Source: Parabacteroides distasonis
GTDB taxonomy: Bacteria; Bacteroidota; Bacteroidia; Bacteroidales; Tannerellaceae
Direction of reading: 5' to 3'
DNA: 64,000 bases
NCBI GenBank assembly: GCA_021531775.1
Contig: JAFBIU010000005.1
Location: 90,900-154,899 of the forward strand
Made by a program: the position numbers and the translations under genes. This document shows, in pieces, positions 7,948 through 17,054 of the stretch. The notes below the pieces were generated by a model. It was not told the origin of the DNA and ran no database searches. It saw only the letters and a list, made by a program, of their open reading frames with translations. Position 1 is the first letter of the stretch. Each line of letters begins with the position of its first letter.

Positions 7948-9690
7948 TTATGCTTTTCCTTTGACCTTACTCCAAGTGTCCTTGAGCGAGACTGTCCGGT
8001 TGAACACCAGTTTCTCGGCAGTCGAACTCTTATCCACATTGAAATAGCCGATACGCTGGAACTGCAGATAATCCAACGGCTTGGATTCGGCCAGGAATTT
8101 CTCGACGTAACAGTTGGTCAGCACCTGCAATGAATCGGGGTTGATGATCTCCTTCATGGCTTCGAGTACGTCGCAACCTTTGCTTTCGCGGATGGCAGCC
8201 AACTCGTCGCGCGGGTTCTCCACCTTCCAGAGACGATCGTACAGACGCACTTCGGCCGGCAGACAGTGGGCGCAGCTGACCCAATGCAAGGTGCCCTTCA
8301 CCTTACGGTTGCTGTCGGGCATACCACTCTTGGTGGCCGGATCATATTCGCAATAGATCTCTACGACGCGACCCGCTTCGTCCTTCTTGCAGCCAGTACA
8401 CTTCACGATGTAGGCATTCTTCAGACGCACCTCCTGTCCCGGAGTCATGCGGAAATATTTCTTCGGAGCATTCTCCATGAAGTCCTCCTCTTCGATCCAG
8501 AGCTCCCGGCTGAACTCGATCAGGTGTGAACCGGCTGTCGGATCCTCCGGATTGTTGATGGCCTCCATCTCCTCGACCTGTCCCTCCGGGTAGTTCGTGA
8601 TGATCAGCTTCACCGGATGCAGCACGGCTGACACACGGGTAGCGCGTTGGTTCAGGTCTTCCCGAACGGCACTCTCCAACAGCGAGAACTCGTTGAGGGC
8701 ATCGTAGGTCGTGTAGCCGATCTTGTCGATGAACTTATGGATAGACTCGGGCGAGTAGCCGCGACGGCGGAAACCACAAATCGTCGGCATACGCGGATCG
8801 TCCCAACCATCTACCAATCCCTCCTTGACCAGAATCAATAGGTTACGCTTGCTCATCAAGGTGTAGCTCAAGTTCAGTTTGTTGAACTCGTACTGGCGCG
8901 GACGGTTGTCGTCCAGATCCTTGCCCTCTTTGAGCCAGTCGATGAAGAGATCATACAACGGACGGTGAACGACAAACTCCAACGTACAAAGCGAGTGGGT
9001 GACCCCTTCGAAGAAGTCGCTCTGACCATGTGCGAAGTCATACATCGGGTAGGCTTTCCAGGTGTCACCTGTGCGGTGATGCGGGGTCTTGATGACCCGG
9101 TAGATGATCGGATCGCGGAAGTGCATGTTGGGATTGGCCATGTCAATCTTGGCACGCAACACCATGGCACCCTCTTCAATTTCACCACTGTTCATCTTTT
9201 GGAAGAGTTCCAGGTTCTCTTCAATCGGACGGTTGCGGTAGGGGCTATCGATACCCGGCTGCGTCGGTGTACCCTTCTGCTGGGCAATCTGCTCCGAGGT
9301 CTGTTCGTCGATGTAGGCTTTGCCCTCCTTGATCAGTTGGATGGCAAACTCCCACAGCTGGGGGAAGTAGTCTGAAGCATAATATTCATTTCCCCATTGG
9401 AATCCTAACCACTGGATATCCTCCTTGATGGAATCCACATACTCCATGTCCTCCTTGACCGGATTGGTGTCGTCGAAGCGGAGGTTGCAGACACCCCCAT
9501 ATTTTTGGGCAATTCCGAAGTCCATGCAGATAGCTTTCGCATGTCCGATATGTAAATAGCCGTTGGGCTCCGGCGGGAAACGGGTCTGCACACGGTTCCC
9601 ATTCTTGCCTTCGGCCAAATCCTTTTCTACGATGTTTTCAATGAAGTTCAAGCTTTTCTTGCTCTCTTCGTTCAAATTTGTCTCGCTCAT
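7948..9690 (-). CDS. glnS: Glutaminyl-tRNA synthetase
   Basis: A class I aminoacyl-tRNA synthetase that charges tRNA-Gln with glutamine in the cytoplasm. At 580 residues it is slightly longer than the E. coli enzyme (about 554). The HIGH signature lies in PNGYLHIGHA (residues 42-51) and the KMSKS-equivalent MSKRNL near residue 278. The FDDTNP motif, the block around PHHRTGDTWKAYPMYDFAHG (active site) and the C-terminal anticodon-binding beta-barrels, beginning near VLHPVKLIITNYPEG, are all present. It is the first gene of a leftward operon, with a -7 element at 9719-9726. Confidence 0.97.
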   Translation of the reverse strand: MSETNLNEESKKSLNFIENIVEKDLAEGKNGNRVQTRFPPEPNGYLHIGHAKAICMDFGIAQKYGGVCNLRFDDTNPVKEDMEYVDSIKEDIQWLGFQWGNEYYASDYFPQLWEFAIQLIKEGKAYIDEQTSEQIAQQKGTPTQPGIDSPYRNRPIEENLELFQKMNSGEIEEGAMVLRAKIDMANPNMHFRDPIIYRVIKTPHHRTGDTWKAYPMYDFAHGQSDFFEGVTHSLCTLEFVVHRPLYDLFIDWLKEGKDLDDNRPRQYEFNKLNLSYTLMSKRNLLILVKEGLVDGWDDPRMPTICGFRRRGYSPESIHKFIDKIGYTTYDALNEFSLLESAVREDLNQRATRVSAVLHPVKLIITNYPEGQVEEMEAINNPEDPTAGSHLIEFSRELWIEEEDFMENAPKKYFRMTPGQEVRLKNAYIVKCTGCKKDEAGRVVEIYCEYDPATKSGMPDSNRKVKGTLHWVSCAHCLPAEVRLYDRLWKVENPRDELAAIRESKGCDVLEAMKEIINPDSLQVLTNCYVEKFLAESKPLDYLQFQRIGYFNVDKSSTAEKLVFNRTVSLKDTWSKVKGKA

Positions 9691-9718
9691 AAAATTCTTC
9701 CTAATGATTCAGATGGTG

Positions 9719-9726
9719 CAAAGGTA
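9719..9726 (-). promoter_or_regulatory. Bacteroidetes -7 element upstream of glnS
   Basis: The minus strand reads TACCTTTG 28 bp before the glnS start. No convincing TTTG at -33. Confidence 0.5.
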
Positions 9727-9839
9727 ATAATAATTCGAAGAAAAACACTTATTCTTGATTGTCCATTGTCAAGAGATGTGTATCTTCGTGCCTGAAAAGT
9801 ACAAATCAAGGCATTTTTATAGATAAAACATAAGTTCTG

Positions 9840-10649
9840 ATGAAAAAGTTATTGACGTTTGCTGCCTTTTCGACAGCAATTTTGTGCAGTTGCGGCCAAC
9901 AGGCTTCACAACAGGCCGAGACGGCAGCTCCGGCAGAGAGTACAGTTGAAGCAACTGCGGGTATCAACGAATTGACAGCCCAGGAGAAGGCAGAGGGCTG
10001 GCAGTTGTTGTTTGATGGCAAGACGACGAAGGGTTGGCGCGGTGCGCACAAGGAGACCTTCCCCGACAAAGGATGGGAAATCAAGGATGGTGTGTTGACG
10101 GTGTTGCCTGCCGACGGTGGCGAATCGACCAACGGGGGTGACATTGTGACGGAGGGCGTCTATTCAGCCTTCGAACTGAGTGTTGATTTCCAGATCACAC
10201 CGGGTGCCAACAGTGGTATCAAGTATTTCGTGACGGAACAGGAGAAGCAGAAGGGTTCGGCCTACGGACTGGAGTTCCAGATTCTGGACGATGCGTTGCA
10301 TCCGGATGCCAAACTCTATACCACCTATCCGGGTAGCCGTACTTTGGCCAGCCTCTACGACTTGATCAAGAGTGAAAATGTGCAGTTCAAGGGTGTGGGC
10401 GAATGGAATACAGCCGTGGTGAAGGTCTTCCCCAACAACCATGTCGAGCATTGGTTGAATGGTGTGAAGGTGCTGGAATACGAACGTGCCAGCGATGCAT
10501 TCCGCGAGTTGGTGAAGGGTAGCAAATATGCAGATCCTGCCTACAACGATCCGATGGCCTTTGGTGAAGCTCCGGAAGGTCACATCCTCTTGCAAGATCA
10601 TGGCAACAAGGTCTCTTTCCGCAACATCAAGATCCGTGAGCTGAAGTAA
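9840..10649 (+). CDS. DUF1080 (3-keto-disaccharide hydrolase-like) lipoprotein
   Basis: A 269-residue protein. It has a lipoprotein-type signal ending in ILCSC at about residue 18, then an Ala/Gln-rich linker. From residue about 45 the DUF1080 jelly-roll fold is recognisable: EGWQLLFDGKTTKGWRG, then YSAFELSVDFQITPGANSGI and a C-terminal LLQDHGNKVSFRNIKIREL, which is the classic closing motif. Members are reported or annotated as carbohydrate-active (3-keto-glycoside hydrolases or binding domains). Periplasmic or outer-membrane-anchored location is expected. It is the first gene before menE (44-bp gap). Confidence 0.88.
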   Translation: MKKLLTFAAFSTAILCSCGQQASQQAETAAPAESTVEATAGINELTAQEKAEGWQLLFDGKTTKGWRGAHKETFPDKGWEIKDGVLTVLPADGGESTNGGDIVTEGVYSAFELSVDFQITPGANSGIKYFVTEQEKQKGSAYGLEFQILDDALHPDAKLYTTYPGSRTLASLYDLIKSENVQFKGVGEWNTAVVKVFPNNHVEHWLNGVKVLEYERASDAFRELVKGSKYADPAYNDPMAFGEAPEGHILLQDHGNKVSFRNIKIRELK

Positions 10650-10693
10650 GCTTCCGTATCGGTTGTTGCGTCTGATCCTATATTAATTAATGT

Positions 10694-11710
10694 ATGTCGA
10701 TCAATTCCATAGAGGCTGATTGGAAACGTTTCGAGTCGGAGTGGAAAGCACCCTCGCCTTACCTGGAGGTGCAGACCTCCGGCTCAACGGGTACGCCCAA
10801 ACGGATGCAGGTTCGGAAAGAGCAGATGATCTACAGTGCCCGTATGACACTGAGCTATTTGGGACTTCGTCCGGGCGATAAGGCACTGCTCTGTTTGCCG
10901 CTTCGCTACATCGCCGGTAAGATGATGGCCGTGCGTGCCTGGGTAGGCGGATTGGATCTGCTGTTGCGCGAACCTTCCGGTCATCCCTTGGCAGAGGTTA
11001 CGGAACCCATCCGCTTTGCCGCCATGATCCCGATGCAGGTCTATAACAGTCTGCAAGTGGAGGAGGAGCGACAACGGTTGGCAGCCATTGACATCCTGAT
11101 CATCGGCGGAGGTCCGATCGATGCCGCCTTGGAACAGGCGTTGCAGGCGTTGCCCGGTCGGATCTATTCCACGTATGGCATGACGGAGACCCTCTCGCAC
11201 ATTGCCTTGCGGCAGGTGAACGGTCCGGAGGCATCGGCCTATTATACCCCATTGCCGGGTGTCTCGCTCTCCCTCTCGGAGGCTGGCACGTTGGTGGTGG
11301 ATGCACCGGGCGTCTCGGATCAAACGTTGGTGACGAATGATTGTGCTGAACTGTTGTCCGACGGACGTTTTGCGATCCTGGGCCGACGGGACAATGTGAT
11401 TGTGAGCGGAGGCGTCAAGCTGCACATCGAGCAGATGGAGGAGCGTTTGCATGCCTTTTGGCAGGAGGGGTTTGCGGTCACCTCGGTACCCGATGTGAAA
11501 TTCGGTGAGGCGGTGGTCTGGCTGTTGACGCCCATCTTGAACGCCTGTTGGCAGGATGAATCGTTCCGAAACCGCTTGCAAGCAGTCATTCCCCGCTACG
11601 AATGGCCCAAGCAGATTGCCCTGGTGGAGGCCATTCCGATGACAGAAACCGGCAAAATCAACCGGGCCGCTTGCAAAGAGCTGGCTTTGAAACAAAGAAT
11701 TACAAATTAA
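10694..11710 (+). CDS. menE: o-Succinylbenzoate-CoA ligase-like AMP-binding enzyme (MenE)
   Basis: An adenylate-forming enzyme of 338 residues, the short form typical of Bacteroidetes MenE. The phosphate-binding loop SGSTGTPK is at residues 29-36, the YGMTET motif near 158-163, a GRRDNVIVSGGVK hinge region near 234-246, and the lysine motif ETGKINR near the C-terminus. MenE activates o-succinylbenzoate with ATP and CoA in menaquinone synthesis. The other men genes are not next to it, and the neighbours are unrelated secreted proteins, so the assignment rests on the sequence itself; a different small acyl acid is possible. Confidence 0.85.
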   Translation: MSINSIEADWKRFESEWKAPSPYLEVQTSGSTGTPKRMQVRKEQMIYSARMTLSYLGLRPGDKALLCLPLRYIAGKMMAVRAWVGGLDLLLREPSGHPLAEVTEPIRFAAMIPMQVYNSLQVEEERQRLAAIDILIIGGGPIDAALEQALQALPGRIYSTYGMTETLSHIALRQVNGPEASAYYTPLPGVSLSLSEAGTLVVDAPGVSDQTLVTNDCAELLSDGRFAILGRRDNVIVSGGVKLHIEQMEERLHAFWQEGFAVTSVPDVKFGEAVVWLLTPILNACWQDESFRNRLQAVIPRYEWPKQIALVEAIPMTETGKINRAACKELALKQRITN

Positions 11711-11725
11711 CACAGAAGAATAGGT

Positions 11726-13696
11726 ATGAAGAAGTATGTATCAATCGTGGCGTTTTCCTGGCTGGCCTGTACGGCAGCCTTCGCTCAATCCGAAGGAGGC
11801 TACTGGAATCCGCAGGATCCGACCACGAAAATCGAACAGAAGTATGTCGGCTTCGATTGCGTGAATCTGTTGGACAGTACTTCCGTGACCGTGCAACCCA
11901 CGGGATCCGGTTCGTTTCGGGTCTATCGGAAGTTCAAGGTGCAGACACCGCGTGGAGCCGTGAACAACCGTATCATCAAGTATGATTACGATCCGCTGAC
12001 CGCTCATGCGGAGTTCCGGTATGTGACCATTTACCGGGCCAATGGTGATGTGCTGAACCTGGACGTGACGCAGGCGTGCGACTATGCCGCTCCGGCACGT
12101 GCCATCTATTGGGGTGCGCGTCAGATCATGATGGAGGTAGGCCGTCTGGAACCGGGCGATGTTGTCGAGTATGAAATTGCCAAGAAGGGTTTCACCTATG
12201 CGTTGCTGACAGCCGCCGAGTCGTCCGACGAGGAGCGTTTCATCCCGCCGATGCGTGGCCATTTCTACGACATTGTCCCCTTCTGGTCTGAGTTCCCGAC
12301 CGTCCGGAAGGTGTATAAAGTCTCCATCCCGATGGAGAAGGATTCGCAGTTCCAGTTCTATCAGGGCGAGTGCGCCTCTTCTGTCCGTTACGAAGAGGGA
12401 CGCAAGGTCTATACCTTCGCCATGGACGACATGATGCCCTACCAGCGCGAGCCGAACAGTGTCGATTTCTACGATTCAGCTCCGAAGCTGATGATGTCTT
12501 CTACACCGAAGTGGATCGACAAATCGCTTTGGTTTAATAAGGTGAACGAAGATTACGGCAGCTTCCAGCCCATTCCCGAAGCGGAGAAGAAGGTGGCTGA
12601 ACTGATCAAAGGCAAGACGGGTGAAATGGAGAAGATTGCCGTCTTGACCCACTGGGTGGCCGACAACATCCGTTATTCCGGTATCTCGATGGGAAAAGGC
12701 GAAGGCTTTACGCTGCACAATCTGAAGATGAACTATACCGACCGTTGCGGTGTCTGCAAGGACATTGCCGGTACCTTGGTGGCCTTCCTGCGTATTGCTG
12801 GTTTCGAAGCCTATCCGGCCATGACCATGGCAGGCAGCCGTGTGGAATCCATTCCGGCCGACCACTTCAACCATTGTGTGGCCGTCGTGAAGCTCTCCAA
12901 CGGCACCTATATGCCGCTCGACCCGACCTGGGTTCCCTTCTGTCGTGAGTTGTGGAGTAGTGCCGAACAGCAACAGAACTACCTGCCGGGTGTTCCCGAA
13001 GGATCCGATCTCTGTCTGACACCGGTTTCTGCTCCCGAGAACCATTATGTACGCATCAAAGCCGACAATAAGCTGGATCAGCAGGGTACGTTGCGAGGCA
13101 AGTTTGTCATTACGGCCGAGGGTCAGTCCGACAGCAACATCCGGGGTATCTTTACCCGCGGTTGGCAGACCGAATGGCGCAATGCCTTGGAGAAGCAGTT
13201 ACTGAGTGTGTCGCCCAATGCCCGTCTGATTGCCGTGGATTATGGCAAGAACCCGAAGGATTACCAGGCGGCTCCGATCAAGATGACCTTCACCTACGAG
13301 ATTCCGGGCTATGCCGTATCAGCCAACGGACAGCTGGCTGTGAAACCGATGCTGATGAACAACCTTTACAACCAGGTGAAGAGCTATTTGCGCATCGATA
13401 CCGATCTGGAGAAGCGTGAACAGGGCTTCAAGGATGGTTGTTCGCGTCTGGTCGAACTGGACGAAACCTTGCAGTTGCCGGCCGGTTTCAAGTTGGCCAA
13501 TGCCGCTCGTAACGATCGGAAGGAGAGTGGTGCAGCCGATTTCGAAGGCTCGCTGCAGCAGGTGGGCAATCAGGTGATCATGCACCAGCGGCTCGCCTTG
13601 AAGAAACGTGTGTATGAGGCTTCCGACTGGGAAGGTTTCCGGACGGCGGTCAACACGCATAAGAGTTATGGGGATTATTTAATCATCGTCAAGTAA
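11726..13696 (+). CDS. Secreted DUF3857/transglutaminase-like/DUF3858 protein
   Basis: A 656-residue protein with a signal peptide (cleavage near TAAFA-QSEGG). The first third matches DUF3857. The centre is a transglutaminase-like cysteine-protease fold, with Cys in DRCGVCKD (about residues 338-345), His in DHFNHCV (about 378-384) and Asp in PLDPTW (about 397-402), so the catalytic triad is intact. The C-terminal third resembles DUF3858. A periplasmic peptidase or cross-linking activity is plausible; the substrate is unknown. The next gene, 13 bp downstream, is a related protein without the triad. Confidence 0.85.
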   Translation: MKKYVSIVAFSWLACTAAFAQSEGGYWNPQDPTTKIEQKYVGFDCVNLLDSTSVTVQPTGSGSFRVYRKFKVQTPRGAVNNRIIKYDYDPLTAHAEFRYVTIYRANGDVLNLDVTQACDYAAPARAIYWGARQIMMEVGRLEPGDVVEYEIAKKGFTYALLTAAESSDEERFIPPMRGHFYDIVPFWSEFPTVRKVYKVSIPMEKDSQFQFYQGECASSVRYEEGRKVYTFAMDDMMPYQREPNSVDFYDSAPKLMMSSTPKWIDKSLWFNKVNEDYGSFQPIPEAEKKVAELIKGKTGEMEKIAVLTHWVADNIRYSGISMGKGEGFTLHNLKMNYTDRCGVCKDIAGTLVAFLRIAGFEAYPAMTMAGSRVESIPADHFNHCVAVVKLSNGTYMPLDPTWVPFCRELWSSAEQQQNYLPGVPEGSDLCLTPVSAPENHYVRIKADNKLDQQGTLRGKFVITAEGQSDSNIRGIFTRGWQTEWRNALEKQLLSVSPNARLIAVDYGKNPKDYQAAPIKMTFTYEIPGYAVSANGQLAVKPMLMNNLYNQVKSYLRIDTDLEKREQGFKDGCSRLVELDETLQLPAGFKLANAARNDRKESGAADFEGSLQQVGNQVIMHQRLALKKRVYEASDWEGFRTAVNTHKSYGDYLIIVK

Positions 13697-13709
13697 AAAA
13701 GAACCGAAC

Positions 13710-15296
13710 ATGAATAAGTCGATCAATTTAATCATCTTTCTCTGCCTGTGGATGCAGGCAGCGCTTTTCGCTCAGTCGGAGGCCGAGTTCGGCAAGATTG
13801 CAAAAAGCTGGACGTTGAATCCGGATGGCAGCCAGGAGTTCCGTTGTAGTCAGGAGCTGACGCTCTTCACCCATACAGCCATGAACAGCACCTACGGCGA
13901 GTCATTTATTGTCTATAATCCCAACTATCAGGAGCTGAAGATCCACGAATCCTATACGAAGCAGAAGGACGGTACGATCATCCGTACACCGGACAATGCC
14001 TTCGTGGAGGTGTTGCCCAGCTTGGCAGCCGATGCACCGGCCTTCAACCAGCTGAAGGAGATGGTGGTGGTACACACCGGTCTCGATCTGGGCTGTACGA
14101 TCTATCTGGACTACTCCATCGTGACGCGCCCGGGCTTCTATCCGGAATTGGACTTGCTGGAGACGGTACAGCAGACTTCACCGGTCAAGAACTGCACGTT
14201 GACCATTTCCGTACCGGCATCGAAACCGTTGGCTTATCAACTGACGAACCAGTCGGTACAGCCGACCCGGCGTACGGTTGATGGTCAGCAATGTGTAGAG
14301 TGGAATCTGCGTAACTTGCCGGCCCTTTCGCGCGAAGCCTATACACCGCAAAACAAGAGCAACGTCGTTCGTTTGACGGCCTCTACCTACGGTTCACAGG
14401 CAGCTCTGTTGCAGGCCATGCAGCAGAGTTGGCAGGAGAATGTCGATTACGAAGCCCAGGCATTTGCCCAGTACTGCACTGAAAACTGCACGAACGACCA
14501 GGCCAAGGTGGATCTCTTGAGCCAATATTTAGGTAGCCGTGTAGCCAATAGTGGTGTCCCGGCCCGTTGGTTGGGCTATCAGTTGCGCGACGTGGATACC
14601 GCCCTGCGCAGTGCCTACGCCACGAATCTGGAGAAGAGCCTGCTCTATTGCTCCATGCTGAATGCCGTCGAGGTTCCTGCCGAACTGGTAGTCACCTTCC
14701 CGGCAGACCTCACTGAAGCGGCTTGCGGACGGGAAGCCATCACAGCCTACTACCTGAAGGCCGAAGTGGATGGTCAGACCCGTTACCTCTCTGCCACCCA
14801 AAAGGGGCTGCTGCCCGTGGAGTGGCGCGGAGCGTTGGATCGTGTTGTGACACTCGCTGGAACAGCTTTGACGATCGATCCGAAACCGATGGTAGTCGAA
14901 GAAAAGAAGCAGGTCGATGCCAGTCAACTGGAGGCTGTCGGTGGTGTCTATGTCTGCACATTGCCGGCCGCTCATCAAGGGGTGGAACGTTTGAGCAGTC
15001 TGAACAGCCAGCGAGTGCAGCCGTTTGAGTTGCCTTCGTTGATACAGGAGACGATCACCTATGAGGTGAAGGCACCGGCAGGAGCTCGCCTGTTGACCCC
15101 CACGGGCAACCAGAGCGTGAAGAAGCCATTCGGTGAACTGACAACGCAAATCACTGTACAGGGCGATCAGGTGACGGTGAAACGTAGCATTCGTTTGGAT
15201 CAGTTGTCTTACAGTCCGGTCGCTTACAAGGAGTTGCGCACCCTGCTGAATGTTTGGAACGATCCGAACCAGTTGGTACTGCTGTTTGGAAAATAA
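13710..15296 (+). CDS. Secreted DUF3857 protein with degenerate transglutaminase domain
   Basis: A 528-residue protein with a signal peptide (AALFA-QSEAE). The N-terminal half has the DUF3857 beta-sandwich pattern (YNPNYQELKIHESYTKQKDG, then the TGLDLGCTIYLDYSI strands). The central helical segment resembles a transglutaminase core, but where the catalytic Cys motif is expected it reads SAYATNLEKSLLYCSMLNAV (about residues 303-322), with Asn in place of Cys. It is therefore probably a non-enzymatic partner of the upstream gene, which keeps the triad. A terminator follows 17 bp after the stop. Confidence 0.8.
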   Translation: MNKSINLIIFLCLWMQAALFAQSEAEFGKIAKSWTLNPDGSQEFRCSQELTLFTHTAMNSTYGESFIVYNPNYQELKIHESYTKQKDGTIIRTPDNAFVEVLPSLAADAPAFNQLKEMVVVHTGLDLGCTIYLDYSIVTRPGFYPELDLLETVQQTSPVKNCTLTISVPASKPLAYQLTNQSVQPTRRTVDGQQCVEWNLRNLPALSREAYTPQNKSNVVRLTASTYGSQAALLQAMQQSWQENVDYEAQAFAQYCTENCTNDQAKVDLLSQYLGSRVANSGVPARWLGYQLRDVDTALRSAYATNLEKSLLYCSMLNAVEVPAELVVTFPADLTEAACGREAITAYYLKAEVDGQTRYLSATQKGLLPVEWRGALDRVVTLAGTALTIDPKPMVVEEKKQVDASQLEAVGGVYVCTLPAAHQGVERLSSLNSQRVQPFELPSLIQETITYEVKAPAGARLLTPTGNQSVKKPFGELTTQITVQGDQVTVKRSIRLDQLSYSPVAYKELRTLLNVWNDPNQLVLLFGK

Positions 15297-15313
15297 TACC
15301 GAAAGAGGGAGAG

Positions 15314-15349
15314 AAGGCTGGGGCTCATGGGGTAGCTCCAGCCTTTTTT
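15314..15349 (+). terminator. Rho-independent terminator of the menE-DUF3857 unit
   Basis: GGCTGGGGCT (15316-15325) pairs with AGCTCCAGCC (15334-15343) through one G-U, followed by six T. Confidence 0.88.
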
Positions 15350-15380
15350 AGGAAGAAATCGCAAAAAAATGAGCCAAAAG

Positions 15381-15411
15381 TTTGCAGGTTTCAAAATAAT
15401 ACCTACCTTTG
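15381..15411 (+). promoter_or_regulatory. Consensus promoter of tRNA-Ser
   Basis: TTTG (15381-15384), a 19-bp spacer and TACCTTTG (15404-15411) form a textbook Bacteroidetes promoter 58 bp before the tRNA. Confidence 0.85.
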
Positions 15412-15468
15412 CACCCGTAATCGAAAAGGGAATAGCGATTCCCACGAAACTTTCGAATACAACACCTT

Positions 15469-15553
15469 GGAGAGGTGGCAGAGTGGTCGATTGCGGCGGT
15501 CTTGAAAACCGTTGAACTGAGAGGTTCCCGGGGTTCGAATCCCTGTCTCTCCG
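15469..15553 (+). tRNA. tRNA-Ser (anticodon TGA)
   Basis: An 85-nt class II tRNA. The acceptor stem pairs GGAGAGG (15469-15475) with TCTCTCC (15546-15552), discriminator G. The anticodon loop CTTGAAA carries TGA at 15503-15505, reading UCA serine codons. A long variable arm (TTGAACTGAGAGGTTCCC region) precedes a T arm, CGGGG-TTCGAAT-CCCTG. The 3' CCA is not encoded. Confidence 0.96.
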
Positions 15554-15556
15554 CAC

Positions 15557-15595
15557 AAAGAGGTCTGATTCTTCTTGAGTCAGACCTCTTTTTTT
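15557..15595 (+). terminator. Terminator of tRNA-Ser
   Basis: AAGAGGTCTGA pairs with TCAGACCTCTT around a short loop, and seven or more T follow. It starts a few bases after the tRNA. Confidence 0.88.
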
Positions 15596-15701
15596 ATCCC
15601 TATCTGGTTTTTGATGGGGAGAATTTTCATGCCAGAGAAAATTATCTCGATTTTTATTCGTATCATTGCACCCTAAGTAACCTCTCAGGAAGGATAATGA
15701 T

Positions 15702-15941
15702 ATGAAGAATATACAAGATACAGAAGAATACCGCAAGATACATTTTGCTGTAATGGCAATAGAGAGCGGTGCCGAGAAACTGAATATCAGTGGTCAGGAG
15801 ATGGAGGATCGGCTTCAAAAGCAGGATCTTATACGTAAGCGTCTCTTGGACCAGTATGAAATGTTGCATACCCAAAGTCTTGACTATGTAGCAGACGATA
15901 TAGCAGAAACCCTCTTGAATTGGGAGCAGAGTAACGATTAA
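15702..15941 (+). CDS. Small DUF3791-like protein (cassette 1, gene A)
   Basis: A helical 79-residue protein. The core motif YEMLHTQSLDYVADDIAETL (residues about 51-70) is the DUF3791 hallmark (YDxLHTQ...VxDI). It is clearly homologous to the 85-residue protein at 16748-17005 (shared AIE-A-K-IS-EM-RL-LI and LHT-S motifs). It starts a run of three genes with DUF3990 and a second small helical gene; the spacing to DUF3990 is 14 bp. Function unknown. Given the tight linkage to an ADP-ribosyltransferase-like gene, a role as partner or antitoxin is an inference only. Confidence 0.75.
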   Translation: MKNIQDTEEYRKIHFAVMAIESGAEKLNISGQEMEDRLQKQDLIRKRLLDQYEMLHTQSLDYVADDIAETLLNWEQSND

Positions 15942-15955
15942 GAAAGAATAACACG

Positions 15956-16465
15956 ATGGAAATTTATCACGGTTCAAATATAGCAATTACTCAGCCTCTG
16001 GCACAGGCAGGGCGTAGAAACCTTGATTTCGGCAGAGGATTCTATACAACTCGTCTTAGAAGTCAGGCGCTGAAATGGGCTTTCCTCGTGGCGAGTCGTA
16101 AGCAAAAAAATCCTCAAGGTATTATGAGTGTATATGAACTCGATGAAGAATGCTTTACTGCTGAAGGCTATGTTTACAAGAATTTTCCTGTATATGACAT
16201 GGAGTGGCTTGAGTTTGTCGTAGCTTGTCGTCAAGGTACAGACTATACGAATTACGACATTGTAGAAGGAGGTGTGGCCAACGACCAGGTCATTGATACT
16301 GTAGAAGATTATGAGAATGGTCGTATCACAGCAGATCAGGCTTTGGATCAGTTGAAATACAAGAAACCAAATAATCAGATTTGTTTTCGTAATCAGGTAA
16401 TTATTGACAAATATATGCATTTTAAGACTACCGAAATGGTAAGAAAGGAGGATTTAACCCAATGA
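15956..16465 (+). CDS. DUF3990 protein, ADP-ribosyltransferase-like
   Basis: A 169-residue protein. It opens with EIYHGSNIAI (residues 2-11), continues with DFGRGFYTT (23-31) and a QALKWA helix, then EWLEFVVACR near 82-91, DIVEGGVAND near 101-110, and NNQICFRNQ near 141-149. This is the DUF3990 pattern. The H...Y...Q arrangement (YHGS, GFYTT, NQI) resembles the H-Y-E/Q triad of ADP-ribosyltransferases, to which I believe DUF3990 is related. It ends in an ATGA overlap with the next gene, implying coupled translation. Substrate and activity are unproven. Confidence 0.8.
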   Translation: MEIYHGSNIAITQPLAQAGRRNLDFGRGFYTTRLRSQALKWAFLVASRKQKNPQGIMSVYELDEECFTAEGYVYKNFPVYDMEWLEFVVACRQGTDYTNYDIVEGGVANDQVIDTVEDYENGRITADQALDQLKYKKPNNQICFRNQVIIDKYMHFKTTEMVRKEDLTQ

Positions 16466-16674
16466 GAAAGAATGTTCTTTGGCGAAAGATTGCCAGAATC
16501 ATTATGATGATTTCGGAGAACTTGGAAATTAGCAGCGATCGAGCTTTGGATTTATTCTATAAAAGTCGAGTATATCAGATGCTTGCAGATCCGCGCTATG
16601 GCCTTCAGACAATGAGCGATACATACATCTACGATGAATTCATGCTGGAACTTCGCGGGTATAACATCCAATAA
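16462..16674 (+). CDS. Small helical protein (cassette 1, gene C)
   Basis: A 70-residue basic-to-neutral helical protein starting in the ATGA overlap with DUF3990. The conserved pattern is LWRKIARIIMMISENLEIS, then RALDLFYKS and MSDTYIYDEFMLELR. The 68-residue protein at 17055-17261 shares nearly every one of these positions, so the two are paralogues. The layout resembles DUF3791-type proteins, but the family is not certain. Overlap with the DUF3990 gene suggests it works with that protein, perhaps as inhibitor or targeting subunit (inference). Confidence 0.7.
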   Translation: MRKNVLWRKIARIIMMISENLEISSDRALDLFYKSRVYQMLADPRYGLQTMSDTYIYDEFMLELRGYNIQ

Positions 16675-16715
16675 GAAACATTCATACGCTTACCCAAAGA
16701 TTTATCGGAAAAGTA

Positions 16716-16723
16716 TATATTTG
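16716..16723 (+). promoter_or_regulatory. -7 element of cassette 2
   Basis: TATATTTG matches TAnnTTTG 24 bp before the ATG at 16748. No TTTG at -33 was found, so support is partial. Confidence 0.45.
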
Positions 16724-16747
16724 CAGTCAAATGTAAAATGATAGGCA

Positions 16748-17005
16748 ATGGAAGCGCAGGAATATAATAGGATAAGAGCCGTGTCCTCGCCAGCATTCGA
16801 CCGCTTGGCCTTCACGGTATTGGCTATTGAGGCCTCGGCCAAGAAGATGGGCATCTCTCCGTCGGAAATGAGAAGGCGTTTGGATAAGGTGGGGTTGATC
16901 AAGAATCTCATTCAAGACTGTTATGATACATTGCATACCGAGAGCCGTGAAGCCGTCGCCAACGATGTGATAGAGGCCCTCCGAAACTGGGAAAGGGAAG
17001 AATAA
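16748..17005 (+). CDS. Small DUF3791-like protein (cassette 2, gene A')
   Basis: An 85-residue helical paralogue of the protein at 15702-15941. Shared features are AFTVLAIEASAKKMGISPSEM (equivalent to AVMAIESGAEKLNISGQEM in the first copy), the YDTLHTESREAVANDVIEAL core and a terminal NWE. Unlike cassette 1, no DUF3990 gene follows; the next gene is the C' paralogue 49 bp downstream. The base composition is higher in GC than the first copy, so the duplication is not recent. Confidence 0.72.
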   Translation: MEAQEYNRIRAVSSPAFDRLAFTVLAIEASAKKMGISPSEMRRRLDKVGLIKNLIQDCYDTLHTESREAVANDVIEALRNWEREE

Positions 17006-17054
17006 TGATAGTTGACAATCAATTAATTTTTCAATCTTATGAAAGGGTATAGTT

